From REEB95 sp963762425 (GTDB taxonomy: Bacteria; Pseudomonadota; Alphaproteobacteria; ATCC43930; CGMCC-115725): a stretch of 61,414 nucleotides of DNA. Below the pieces are notes generated by a model. The model was given only the letters and a program-made list of their open reading frames with translations, ran no database searches and had not been told where the DNA came from. The DNA lies in contig CAVXKY010000016.1 in NCBI GenBank assembly GCA_963762425.1, positions 1 through 61,414 of the forward strand. Reading direction: 5' to 3'. Both the position numbers and the translations under genes were made by a program. Of the stretch, positions 8,942-17,578 are shown piece after piece. How positions within the stretch are numbered: the stretch's first letter is position 1; every line of letters begins with the position of its first letter.

Positions 8942-9688
8942 ATGAAAAAAGAATTCAGGGTAAAAACCCGCAACATATATAAGCCCGGCGACAACAAGCC
9001 CTTCAAGGTCAGCCGCTCGGGCATCGAGCTTTTCGTCGAGTGTCCTAGCTGTTTTTACCTCAACAACCGACTCGGCATACGTCGTCCTTCAGGGCCGCCG
9101 TTCAACATCAACAAGGCGGTGGATACGCTCCTCAAGAAGGAGTTCGATGCCCACCGAGCCGAAAACACCGCCCATCCACTGATGAAGCACTACGGCATTA
9201 ATGCCGTGCCCTTCGAGCATGAGTTGATGGACGTGTGGCGGGAGAACTTCAAGGGGGTCCAGCACCTGCACGAACCTACCAATCTCCTCATCACCGGAGC
9301 GGTAGATGATATTTGGATCAACACCATGAGCGAGTTGATCGTCGTCGATTATAAAGCCACCTCAAAAGAGGCTGAGATAAATTTGGATGCCGAGTGGCAG
9401 GACGGCTACAAGCGGCAGATGGAAGTCTATCAGTGGCTTCTTCGGCGATTGGGCTTCGAGGTATCCAAGACTGGCTACTTCTTCTACTGCAATGGCAAGA
9501 CTGACCGGGACGAGTTTGGCGGCAGGATCGAGTTTGACACGGTCCTACTGCCTTACGAGGGAGACGACGGCTGGGTGGAGGACACGCTCATTAAGCTCAA
9601 GAAGTGCCTGGATGGCGCGAAAATACCGAAGATGAGCAGCGACTGCGAGTTCTGCGGGTATGCGGAAGCTCGATCAGCTTTGAAGTGA
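8942..9688 (+). CDS. Cas4/RecB-like PD-(D/E)XK nuclease
   Basis: A 248-residue protein of the PDDEXK_1 (RecB/Cas4-like) type. The nuclease core is visible as GAVDDIW followed by a strand with VVDYKATSK (motif D-x(n)-DYK), then a Q-motif-like helix YKRQMEVYQWLL. An N-terminal CPSCFYL and a C-terminal CEFCGY provide cysteines that could hold a [4Fe-4S] cluster as in Cas4 and AddB. It should be a metal-dependent DNA exonuclease. No CRISPR repeats or other cas genes are present in the window. ATG 8942 is chosen; an upstream TTG-type start is possible but would overlap the preceding peptide. The neighbouring integrase converges on it. Confidence 0.75.
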   Translation: MKKEFRVKTRNIYKPGDNKPFKVSRSGIELFVECPSCFYLNNRLGIRRPSGPPFNINKAVDTLLKKEFDAHRAENTAHPLMKHYGINAVPFEHELMDVWRENFKGVQHLHEPTNLLITGAVDDIWINTMSELIVVDYKATSKEAEINLDAEWQDGYKRQMEVYQWLLRRLGFEVSKTGYFFYCNGKTDRDEFGGRIEFDTVLLPYEGDDGWVEDTLIKLKKCLDGAKIPKMSSDCEFCGYAEARSALK

Positions 9689-9726
9689 ATGAAAGCGAAT
9701 CGAGAAGTTCCGTAGGTAAATTTTCG

Positions 9727-10935
9727 TTAAGCAGCGCGAGAATTTTCGACGGAAATCTTCCGGAATTCGTCGAGCATGTTCGCCCAATCCTGCAAGAGCT
9801 TTACCCGCTCCGGCCAATACGTGGCTCGGTTATAGACACGGCGGATGCCGTCCTCGTCCTGATGGGCGAGCGCCGCCTCGACCACGTCAGGATTGAAACC
9901 GCGTTCATTGAGGATGGTGCTCGCTGCGGATCGAAAGCCGTGCGCGGTCATTTCTTCTTTCGTGTAGCCCATTCTCCGAAGAGCCGAGTTCAAGGCATTC
10001 TCGGATAGCAGTTTTTCCACTGATCTGATTGACGGAAACACAAGCTCGCCCCCGTCGGAAAGTGCCCAGATATCCTTGAGAATTTTTACCGCCTGCTTCG
10101 AGAGCGGCACGTCGTGGGGACGGCGCATCTTCATCCGCTCCGCTGGAATGCGCCAAACGGCCTTCTCGAAATTGATCTCCGACCGGCACATGCCCCGCAC
10201 ATCTCCTGGACGGGTCATCGTGAGCGCGAGCAGTTGCAGCGCGGCGCGAATGGTAGGCCAACCGTCGTATTCGTCTATGGATCGCAGGAGACCGCCAAGC
10301 TGCGCTTCATCGGTAATCGCCGCCCGGTGCTGGACGTTCGGCCTTAGAAGCGCCCCGCGAAGGGCGACGGTCGGGTCATTGGTTGCGCGCAACGTAACGA
10401 TCGCGTGACGGAACACGCTTCCCATGACGCCGCGCAACCGGCGGGCCGTCTCTCGGCGACCGCTCTTTTCGATGCGCTTCAGAACGTCGAGGATTTCCGC
10501 CGGCACGATCTCGGCTATGGGACGGCCAGCCAAGGGGGCGGCCAGATCCTCTAGCATCCAGCGATTCTTGTTCTTTGTGGCCTCGGCGGCGCCCTGAGCC
10601 TCCAGATTAGCCAGGTATTCAGCCGCTACGGCCCCGAAGGTGTTCTGGGTCACGGTAGCGGCTGCGATCTTGTCGAGCTTCCGTTTAACCGAGGGGTCGG
10701 AACCGGCGGCAATGAGCTTCCGGGCCTCCTCCCGCTTCAACCGCGCGTCGGCGAGCGAGGTCTCCGGAAAGGCCCCGAAGGTCAGCATGTTCTCGCGGCC
10801 AGCGAAGCGATACCGGAACCGCCATAGCTTGCTGCCGTTGGGCTGCACGAGAAGGTGCAAACCGTCCCCATCAGAGAGTTTGTACGGCTTTGCGCTCTTG
10901 GCGGCCTTGAGGATTGCGAAGTGACTGAGCGACAT
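9727..10935 (-). CDS. int: P4-type tyrosine integrase of the tRNA-Phe element
   Basis: Site-specific recombinase, about 402 residues from ATG 10935. Order: N-terminal arm-binding DUF4102 domain (KLSDGDGLHLLV, FRYRFAGRENMLTFG), core-binding SAM-like domain, catalytic domain with Arg in MTRPGDVRG, HGFR box in TAHGFRSAA, and the distal His/Tyr in LAHQDEDGIRRVYNRA. It reads toward the element interior and lies 170 bp from tRNA-Phe, its likely target. A longer upstream in-frame start exists at 11001, but the family normally begins MSLSHF-like. Complete and probably active. Confidence 0.9.
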   Translation of the reverse strand: MSLSHFAILKAAKSAKPYKLSDGDGLHLLVQPNGSKLWRFRYRFAGRENMLTFGAFPETSLADARLKREEARKLIAAGSDPSVKRKLDKIAAATVTQNTFGAVAAEYLANLEAQGAAEATKNKNRWMLEDLAAPLAGRPIAEIVPAEILDVLKRIEKSGRRETARRLRGVMGSVFRHAIVTLRATNDPTVALRGALLRPNVQHRAAITDEAQLGGLLRSIDEYDGWPTIRAALQLLALTMTRPGDVRGMCRSEINFEKAVWRIPAERMKMRRPHDVPLSKQAVKILKDIWALSDGGELVFPSIRSVEKLLSENALNSALRRMGYTKEEMTAHGFRSAASTILNERGFNPDVVEAALAHQDEDGIRRVYNRATYWPERVKLLQDWANMLDEFRKISVENSRAA

Positions 10936-11108
10936 GCGGGTAGGACCCCATGGGCGAAAAATTCTACCCGCAAATCTACCCTCATTTTGGGGTGATGTCA
11001 CGCTCGGAGGGGAGACACGGTGAGGAGGAAAAATCAGTCTAAGTTACTGATATCGCGTCGTTAATGTTCAATTATGTGGTGCTATGTGATGCTGTGAGAA
11101 TCAGGCGA

Positions 11109-11184
11109 TGGTGCCCAGGGGCGGAATCGAACCACCGACACCGTGATTTTCAGTCACGTGCTCTACCAACTGAGCTACCTGGGC
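11109..11184 (-). tRNA. tRNA-Phe(GAA)
   Basis: The minus strand folds as a 76-nt tRNA: acceptor stem GCCCAGG/CCTGGGC, D arm with AGCTCAGTTGGTAGAGC, anticodon loop CTGAAAA with anticodon GAA, T arm GGTTCGATTCC, and encoded CCA. It is the attachment site for the adjacent integrase. In many alphaproteobacteria it follows yacG, as here. Confidence 0.95.
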
Positions 11185-11240
11185 GTTCCATGTCGAGCGG
11201 GCGGGCTTATCGCAGATATAAACCATGGTGTCCAGTTCAC

Positions 11241-11453
11241 TCAGCCCACCCCGTCTTCCCCCGGCTCCGCATCGGGGACGGGTTTCTCGTCTTCGGGACT
11301 CTCCGTGGTTGGGACACGATAGCCCTCGCCGAGCCAGCGGCCGAGATCGACCAGCGAGCAGCGTTCGGAGCAAAACAGCCCGAATTTCTGCACCGCGGGC
11401 TTGCCGCAGATCGGACAGGGCCGGGCGGGCCGGGCCAAGGGGGCGTCATCCAT
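11241..11453 (-). CDS. yacG: YacG zinc-finger protein, DNA gyrase inhibitor family
   Basis: A 70-residue protein with the YacG zinc-binding cysteines CPICGK and FCSERCSLVDLGRWL. E. coli YacG binds GyrB and blocks gyrase; role in other bacteria is less clear. It is usually the last gene after maf and rng; here the Tad-like genes at 11636-13914 separate it from them. tRNA-Phe lies 56 bp downstream. Confidence 0.88.
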   Translation of the reverse strand: MDDAPLARPARPCPICGKPAVQKFGLFCSERCSLVDLGRWLGEGYRVPTTESPEDEKPVPDAEPGEDGVG

Positions 11454-11635
11454 GGCCTAAGCTTAAAACCGGCTAACCCTGATTGTCGAAGGTCTTGGCA
11501 TGCCCCCTGGCGCGCGGGCAGCGCCACCGCCACGCCGCCCCCCGGAAACCCCCGATATTTTCGCCAATTCCCCAGGAGTTCACGAGTCGTTAAGGCCGGC
11601 GCAATAACATTTAAACCAGTCGAGAGAGCAGAGGC

Positions 11636-12151
11636 ATGGCCAGGCAATTCATCACCATTCCGGGCGTCGGGCGGAAGGGCGCGCGTATTTTGGCGCTTCT
11701 CTGGCGCCGCGACGACGCCGTGGCCGCGATCGAATTCGCGCTCTTGGGTTCCACATTCCTGTTGCTGGCCTGCATGATTTTCGAGCTCGGCCTCATCCTG
11801 TTCACCCAATCGGTGATGGACAACGCGCTGCGCGACGCCGCGCGCCAGATCATGACCAACCAGATCACCACCGGTTCCGCCTTCCAAACCAAGGTCTGCA
11901 ACGAGGTCGGCAACCTCGTCACCAACTGCACCACCAACCTCAAATATTACGTGCAGACGGGCGCCACCTTCAGCGCGATGACGATCCAGACCTCCATCGC
12001 CAGCAACGCCTTCACCGACGGCGGCACCGCCGCCGACCAGCTGGCCCAGATCGCCTATTCACGCTCCACGATCATTCCCTGGGCGTCGACCTATCTCCAC
12101 GGCAGCAACGTGATCCTCTCCACCGTCGCCTTCCAGAACGAGCCCTATTGA
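11636..12151 (+). CDS. TadE-like pseudopilin/pilus assembly protein
   Basis: A 171-residue protein with the TadE signature: a short basic N-terminus, then AAIEFALLGSTFLLLACMIFELG, a glutamate-containing prepilin-like hydrophobic helix at residues about 29-52. TadE-like minor pseudopilins are processed by TadV-type peptidases and assist Flp pilus assembly. ATG 11636 has a purine-rich leader (GAGAGCAGAGG). Its stop overlaps the next start by one base (TGATG), so the two are translationally coupled. Confidence 0.8.
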   Translation: MARQFITIPGVGRKGARILALLWRRDDAVAAIEFALLGSTFLLLACMIFELGLILFTQSVMDNALRDAARQIMTNQITTGSAFQTKVCNEVGNLVTNCTTNLKYYVQTGATFSAMTIQTSIASNAFTDGGTAADQLAQIAYSRSTIIPWASTYLHGSNVILSTVAFQNEPY

Positions 12152-12687
12152 TGCTCCGCACTCTCCATAAGCTGATCCGGAACCAGGGCGGCACGGCGCT
12201 GATCGAATTCGCGCTCATTCTGCCGATCATGACCACGCTGTTCCTGGGCGTGTTCGAAGTCACCCGCGTGGTCGACGCCGACATGCGGCTCGCCAACGCG
12301 GCACAGGTGATGGCCGATCTGGTGGCGCAGCAGAGCACCGCCGTCAGCGACACCAGCACGTCGATGACCGATTTCTGCAACGGCAGCAAGGATGCCATGT
12401 ATCCGCTGTCGGGATCCTCGCTGAAAGTGGCCGTCTCCAGCGTCACGCATGGCAGCTCGAGCACGGCGCAGGATTGGAGCGACGTCACCTGCGGCTCCGC
12501 CACCGCGATCTCGAACCCGACCACGCTCGCCGCGAGCCTGGTCCCCAACGTCAACGACAGCGTCATTATCGTCCAGGCGACCTACGCCTATACCTCGCCC
12601 ATCAGCTACGTGCTGCAAGCGAGCTACACCCTGACCCAGACCGCCTTCGCGCGCCCGCGCAACGTCACCACCGTGACCCATAGCTGA
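12151..12687 (+). CDS. TadE/TadF-like pseudopilin protein
   Basis: A 178-residue second member of the TadE/F group: GGTALIEFALILPIMTTLFLGVFEVTRVVDADMRL shows the prepilin-like helix with glutamate at the expected place. The rest is a soluble Ser/Thr-rich domain with two Cys. It starts at ATG 12151 inside the previous stop and is followed 10 bp later by the TadG-like gene, so all three form one operon. Confidence 0.8.
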   Translation: MLRTLHKLIRNQGGTALIEFALILPIMTTLFLGVFEVTRVVDADMRLANAAQVMADLVAQQSTAVSDTSTSMTDFCNGSKDAMYPLSGSSLKVAVSSVTHGSSSTAQDWSDVTCGSATAISNPTTLAASLVPNVNDSVIIVQATYAYTSPISYVLQASYTLTQTAFARPRNVTTVTHS

Positions 12688-12696
12688 GAACGCGGC

Positions 12697-13914
12697 ATGC
12701 AACGCCTCTCCCTATTCCTGCGCCTGATCCGCAGCCTCGCCCGCAACGACAAGGGCGCGGTCGCGATCATCTTCGGGCTGATGATCATCCCGCTCGTCCT
12801 GGCGATCGGCGTGGGCGTCGATTATTCGCGCGCGGTGCAGTTCAAGGCCCAGCTGCAAGCCGCCACGGATGATTCGGCGCTCGCCGGCGCCTCGGCCTAT
12901 GTCAGCTCCGACAGCACCGGCCAGAGCCTCGGCACCGCCGCCGCCACCAATTACATGAACAAAGCCATCACCGCGTTGCCGCCCAATCAAAGCGTCACCT
13001 TCACCGTGACGCCCGGCACCACCAGTTCGAGCGGCACCGTCACCGCCTTCCAGATGACCGTCACCGCCACCGCGACGATCTCGACCACGCTGATGTCGCT
13101 GTGGAAGCCCACGCTCACCATCACCACCACGGCGACCGCCAACAATCCGATCGTCACCGCCGCCTTCAATACCGGCGGGTTCATAAGCTACGCCTGCGAC
13201 ACCAACATCCTCTATTGGTACATCGTGCCCTCGGGCGGCGGCCTGCCGGCGGCTTCGGCGATGAATCAGCTCTGGTCCAACGACACGGCCAGTCCGACGA
13301 CCTCGGCGACTTTCTCGGTCGCCGCCAGCCAGCATATCGGCTTCGCCATCGAAAACATCACCGGCGCGCGGCCCACCTCGCTGGGCGGCTGCAACTACGG
13401 CAACAACGGTTACGGCGCCCATGTCGGCGATACGCAATGGCTCTATTCGAGCTTGAATTCGCCCACCGCGGATTACACCACCGGTCCCGGCGGCGTTTCG
13501 ACCGGCTCGCACGCAACCGGCTATACGACCACCCAGGATTGCTCCCTCTACGTCGTCGAGGGCACCACCAGCCGCGGCTCGACGACCTATCCCAACGTGC
13601 CGCAAGGCAATTGCTACAGCTCGAACGGTCAGAGCGAGAACTACAACACCACCGACCGGGAAGGTGACCTGACCGGGTTCACCTGTTGCGATACCACCAC
13701 GACCACCCTGTCCACGGCCATGACCAATGCTTCGCCGAGTTGCTCGCAGCTCGGCGGCAATACCTACCAATACAATTGGAACGACAACGGCGGAAATTTC
13801 GATACGCTCAATTACGGCAACGACATGCAGTATGAATTTTCCTGCTCGGGAGGCTCGAGCGGATCGGGCTCGGGCAACGGCACCACCACCACCGGCGTAA
13901 CGCTCACGAACTAG
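12697..13914 (+). CDS. TadG-like protein with large Thr/Ser-rich exported region
   Basis: A 405-residue protein. The N-terminal part NDKGAVAIIFGLMIIPLVLAIGVGVDYSRAVQFKAQLQAA is the TadG/putative Flp pilus assembly signature, with a single membrane helix at about 25-47. TadG homologues often end in a von Willebrand A domain; I see none, and instead the C-terminal 250 residues are rich in Thr, Ser, Gly and Asn with several cysteines and no recognised fold. The other tad genes (tadA, B, C, Z, cpa) are not in the window. The stop TAG shares a CTAG tetranucleotide with the converging rng stop. Confidence 0.75.
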   Translation: MQRLSLFLRLIRSLARNDKGAVAIIFGLMIIPLVLAIGVGVDYSRAVQFKAQLQAATDDSALAGASAYVSSDSTGQSLGTAAATNYMNKAITALPPNQSVTFTVTPGTTSSSGTVTAFQMTVTATATISTTLMSLWKPTLTITTTATANNPIVTAAFNTGGFISYACDTNILYWYIVPSGGGLPAASAMNQLWSNDTASPTTSATFSVAASQHIGFAIENITGARPTSLGGCNYGNNGYGAHVGDTQWLYSSLNSPTADYTTGPGGVSTGSHATGYTTTQDCSLYVVEGTTSRGSTTYPNVPQGNCYSSNGQSENYNTTDREGDLTGFTCCDTTTTTLSTAMTNASPSCSQLGGNTYQYNWNDNGGNFDTLNYGNDMQYEFSCSGGSSGSGSGNGTTTTGVTLTN

Positions 13915-14852
13915 CGGGCCTTCTCGCCGGCCAATTCAGCCAGGCTCGGCGCGCGGCGCTTTCGCACCAATTCGACATGACCGAGCCTTGTCCAGCCCAG
14001 CACCTGGCAATCCGGGACGTGGCGGGCGAGTTCCCGTTTGAGCGCGGCCAGCACGCGGTCGCGCCCGCCCTTGCCTTTCATGCCGATGAATCCCACCAGA
14101 ATCGGGCCGGATAGGTTGCGAATCCGGATTTGCCTCGCCACCGCCTCGGCCGCGCCTAGATTGGCGGATAGCGCCGATTGGGCCTTTCCGCTGTCGACGT
14201 CGATGGTGGTCGCCAAGGCCGTCACCTCGATAACCAGCGCACCGCCGCCTGGGAGGCCGAGTCGCGGGCTCAACGCTCCCTCCACCGCCTCGCCGATCCC
14301 GGCATCCTCATAGAGTTTTCCCGAGGCGAATTGCAGCCGCTCGACCAGCTCTTTCCGCCCGGCCATCAGCCAGTGGCGCAGCTCGGCATAGGCGCCGCGA
14401 TCGTCGATGCGGATGCGGTCGGGCGCCGTTTCCAGCCAGGACGCTATCAGCGCCGCGGGCGCGGGCGCGGGCGCGTCGAGCCGCAGCGGCGGCCGGGATC
14501 CCGGCGGCGAGACGATGCTCCGGTCCGGAATCCTCATGGACAGGCCCACGGCTTTTTCGGCGCGGGCGTCCTTGGTCAATATCACCACCACCGCCTCACC
14601 CTCATGCAGCTTCGCGAAACCGCCCTTGGGCACGACATCCTCGGCGCTGAGAAAACCCGGCCGGCCGAAACCGATATCGACCAAAGCCGCCGGCAGCTCG
14701 GGCCGCAAGCCCAGGATCCGCCCGAGATAGATTTCGCCGACATGGCTCGAATGCCCGGCGCGGGACAGGCGCAATTCGACGATCGCGCCGTCCTCGCTGA
14801 GCGCCGCCCAGCTTTCGCCAGGCGCCACCGCGATCGCGATGTCGCGCTTCAC
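13911..14852 (-). CDS. rng: ribonuclease E/G family protein (short form)
   Basis: About 313 residues from GTG 14852, overlapping the maf stop as GTGA. An S1-like N-terminal part (VGEIYLGRILGLRPELPAALVDIGFGRPGFL) is followed by a divergent RNase E/G catalytic region (LVIEVTALATTIDVDSG in place of the usual metal-binding segment, and IRNLSGPILVGFIGM). RNase E/G cleaves single-stranded AU-rich RNA and trims rRNA. This short form matches the small RNase G-like proteins found after maf in alphaproteobacteria; the C-terminal zinc-link region is not obvious. Confidence 0.8.
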   Translation of the reverse strand: MKRDIAIAVAPGESWAALSEDGAIVELRLSRAGHSSHVGEIYLGRILGLRPELPAALVDIGFGRPGFLSAEDVVPKGGFAKLHEGEAVVVILTKDARAEKAVGLSMRIPDRSIVSPPGSRPPLRLDAPAPAPAALIASWLETAPDRIRIDDRGAYAELRHWLMAGRKELVERLQFASGKLYEDAGIGEAVEGALSPRLGLPGGGALVIEVTALATTIDVDSGKAQSALSANLGAAEAVARQIRIRNLSGPILVGFIGMKGKGGRDRVLAALKRELARHVPDCQVLGWTRLGHVELVRKRRAPSLAELAGEKAR

Positions 14853-15445
14853 CGCTTCAGCCGCCGCGCCGGGGCGTAGCCCAACCCCGCGAGCAGCGTC
14901 ACGGTTTCGTATAGCGGCAGGCCCACGACATTGGCATAAGAGCCGATCACGCCTTTGACGAAACGTCCCGCCATGCCCTGGATGGCGTAGCCGCCGGCCT
15001 TGCCGCGCCATTCGCCGCTGGCCAGGTAATCGGCGATTTCCTCAAGGCTTAGCCGCTTGAACAGCACCGCGGTCTCGACCTTGCGGCTGACAAGCTTGCT
15101 CGCGGGCGAAACCACCGCCACGCCGCCATGGACGCGGTGCCGCCTGCCGGACAGCAATTCGAGACACCGGCGCGCCTCCTGCTCGCTCGCCGGCTGCGGC
15201 AGGATGCGCCTGCCGCAAGCCACCACCGTGTCGCAGGCCAGGACGAAGGCGCCGGGATGGCGCGCGGCCACGGCGCGGGCCTTGGCCTCGGCCAGGCGAA
15301 GCGCGAGATTGCCCGGCGGCTCCAAGGCATGAGGTGTCTCGTCGATGGCGGCGGGCTCGACTTCATCGGGGACCAGGCCGATCTGGGCAAGGAGTTCGCG
15401 GCGGCGCGGCGAGGCCGAAGCCAGCACGAGACGTTGAGGGATCAA
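14849..15445 (-). CDS. maf: Maf family nucleotide pyrophosphatase
   Basis: A 198-residue Maf protein: LASASPRRRELL at the N-terminus (phosphate-binding SxSPRR), then ACDTVV with the catalytic Asp, and the C-terminal GGYAIQGMAGRFV. Maf proteins hydrolyse non-canonical or canonical nucleoside triphosphates to monophosphates; overexpression blocks septation in Bacillus. It lies between infA and rng in the conserved order and overlaps rng by four bases. Confidence 0.92.
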   Translation of the reverse strand: MIPQRLVLASASPRRRELLAQIGLVPDEVEPAAIDETPHALEPPGNLALRLAEAKARAVAARHPGAFVLACDTVVACGRRILPQPASEQEARRCLELLSGRRHRVHGGVAVVSPASKLVSRKVETAVLFKRLSLEEIADYLASGEWRGKAGGYAIQGMAGRFVKGVIGSYANVVGLPLYETVTLLAGLGYAPARRLKR

Positions 15446-15468
15446 GGTCGGCGTGGTCCGCTGGCCCG

Positions 15469-15687
15469 CTATTTGAAGCGGAACGTGATGCGGCCCTTGG
15501 TCAGGTCATAAGGCGTCATCTCGACATTGACCCGGTCGCCGGCGAGGACGCGGATGCGGTTCTTCCGCATCTTGCCCGAGGTATGCGCCAGCACCACATG
15601 GTCGTTGTCGAGCTTCACCCTGAACATCGCATTGGGCAAGAGCTCGGTCACCGTCCCAGGGAATTCGATCAAATCTTCCTTCGGCAT
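15469..15687 (-). CDS. infA: translation initiation factor IF-1
   Basis: A 72-residue, single OB-fold (S1-like) protein with the near-invariant IF-1 sequence (GTVTELLPNAMFRV, AHTSGKMRKNRIR, DRVNVEMTPYDLTKGRI). It binds the ribosomal A site during initiation. Normal length; ATG 15687. Confidence 0.97.
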   Translation of the reverse strand: MPKEDLIEFPGTVTELLPNAMFRVKLDNDHVVLAHTSGKMRKNRIRVLAGDRVNVEMTPYDLTKGRITFRFK

Positions 15688-15775
15688 TCCTTATCCGTCA
15701 CCTCGAAACCGCAACAGCGCCCCAAACATCCTTGGCCGCCCCGTCCCGGTCAAGCCCCTTCTCTCCCATATCCAT

Positions 15776-16261
15776 TCAGCGGATATGCAGCACGCAGAGC
15801 AGCGTGAACAACTGCCGCGCGGTGGGAAAATCGACATCCACCTGGCCCGACAGGGTCTCGCGCAGGAGCTCGGCGCCCTCGTTGTGGACGGAGCGGCGGC
15901 CCATGTCGATCGATTCGAGCTTGGTCGGCGTGGTGGTCTTGACCGCGTTGTAATAGCTCTCGCACAGGATGAAATAGTCCTTCACCAGCCCGCGAAAGGG
16001 CGCCAGCGACAGGGCGATCTTTTCCAGCGGCTGGTCGCCGGCGTCGCGGATGTCGAGCACCAGGCGGTTCTCGGCGATCGCCAGATGGAGATGGAACGGC
16101 CCCTCGATGCCCGAGGCCGGGACGAAGCTGTTCTCCTCCAGCAGATCGGAGATCGCGATGGCGCGGTCGTGCTCGATATCGGCGCTGCGGCGGATGACGG
16201 TGCGTTCGTCGAGCGTGATCTTGGCGATGCGCTGCGCGGGTTTGGGCGCACTCTTGGGCAT
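15776..16261 (-). CDS. UPF0262 family protein
   Basis: A 161-residue protein typical of the UPF0262 family of alphaproteobacteria (RIAKITLDERTVIRR, HDRAIAISDLLEENSF, GLVKDYFILCESYY). Function unknown; family members are nearly always between hisD and infA, as here. ATG 16261 lies 12 bp after the hisD stop. The protein-tyrosine-phosphatase gene that often follows it is absent. Confidence 0.85.
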   Translation of the reverse strand: MPKSAPKPAQRIAKITLDERTVIRRSADIEHDRAIAISDLLEENSFVPASGIEGPFHLHLAIAENRLVLDIRDAGDQPLEKIALSLAPFRGLVKDYFILCESYYNAVKTTTPTKLESIDMGRRSVHNEGAELLRETLSGQVDVDFPTARQLFTLLCVLHIR

Positions 16262-16272
16262 GGGCTTCGAGC

Positions 16273-17578
16273 CTAGGAATTGCGCCGCGCGTTGAGCCGC
16301 AGCGCGATCGACAGCGCGTGCGCGTCGAGCCCCTCGGCCTTGGCCAGCGTCAGCGCCGCCGGGCCGATGGCGCCGAGGCTGCGCGCGTCGCAACGCACCG
16401 TCGAGGTGCGCTTCATGAAATCGAGCACGCTCAAGCCGGACGAGAACCGCGCGCTGCGCGCCGTCGGCAGCACGTGGTTGGGGCCGGCGACGTAATCGCC
16501 CACCGCCTCGGGCGTGTGCCGGCCGAGGAAGATGGCGCCGGCGTTGCGGATTTTGGCCGCGATCAGCTCCGGCCGCTCGATCGCGAGTTCGAGATGCTCG
16601 GGCGCGAGCCGGTCGACCAGCTCCACCGCCTCGTCCCATTTGCGCACGGTGATGACCGCGCCGAAATTCTTCCAGCTCGCTCCGGCGATCGGACCGCGCG
16701 GCAAGTCCTTGAGCAAACGCTCGATCCCCGCGGTCACGGCGTCGGCGAAACCCTTGTCGTCGGCGATCAAAATCGCCTGGGCGGCTTCGTCATGCTCGGC
16801 CTGGGACAGGAGATCGGCGGCGATCCAGGCGGGATCGTTCTTGGCGTCGGCCAGCACCAGGATTTCCGACGGGCCGGCGATCATGTCGATGCCCACGGTG
16901 CCGAAGACCCGGCGCTTCGCCGCCGCGACATAGGCGTTGCCGGGGCCCACCACCTTGTCGACGGCGGCGATGGTTGCCGTGCCATAGGCCAGCGCCGCCA
17001 CCGCCTGCGCCCCGCCGATGCGGTAGATTTCGCCGACGCCGGCCAACTCGGCCGCGGCCAGCACCAGCGGGTTGAGCACGCCTTCGGACGCGGGCACGCA
17101 CAGCGCGATGCGCGGCACGCCCGCGACCTTGGCCGGCAGCGCGTTCATCAGCACCGAGGACGGATAGGCCGCCTTGCCGCCCGGCACGTAAAGCCCGGCC
17201 GAGGCCAACGGCCGCCAGCGCGCGCCCAAACGCACTCCGGTCTTGTCGGTATAGTCGATATCCGCCGGCAATTGGCGGCGGTGGAATTCCTCGATGCGCT
17301 CGGCGGCGAAGCGCAGCGCCTGCATCGTGTCGGCGGCGCAGGATTTCTTGGCCTGGGAAATCTCGCCCGCGGCGACGCGCATGGTCGTCGGCATTAAGTT
17401 GCAGCTTGTCGAAGCGGCCGGTGTATTCGATCACCGCTTCGTCGCCGCGTTTCTTCACGTCGTCGAGAATGGCGGCCACGACGGCGTCGACATCCTCCGC
17501 CAGCTCGCGCTTCAAATCGAGCAGTGCCGCGAAATCGCGCGCGAAGCCGGGCGATGAACTATCGAGCCTAAGCGGCAT
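16273..17578 (-). CDS. hisD: histidinol dehydrogenase (frameshift near the N-terminus)
   Basis: Catalyses the last two oxidation steps of histidine synthesis, L-histidinol to L-histidine with NAD. Key features: SAGLYVPGGKAAYPSS, AAYGTATI-region, VVGPGNAYVAAAKR, the metal/catalytic segment AEHDEAAQA, and APEHLEL. The reading frame changes once near 17384-17390: the first 60 codons from ATG 17578 (ending DKLQLNAD) and the remaining 370 codons are in different frames and join as NAD-TMRVAAGEI if one base is removed. The rest is complete, so sequencing error is more likely than true loss. It overlaps the end of hisG by 11 bp. Confidence 0.88.

Larger units (their letters stand above)
4761..11108. 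mobile_element. integrative element (remnant) at tRNA-Phe
   Basis: A P4-type integrase lies next to the 3' end of tRNA-Phe, and about 6.3 kb away (4761-4782) there is a near copy of the tRNA 3' end, differing by one missing C. That is the usual outcome of integration into the 3' end of a tRNA gene. Cargo: an unknown two-TM protein, a disrupted type I restriction-modification locus, a 45-residue membrane peptide and a Cas4-like nuclease. The cargo has lower GC and different codon use from its neighbours. No conjugation or replication genes are visible, so it is probably defective or helper dependent. Confidence 0.7.
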
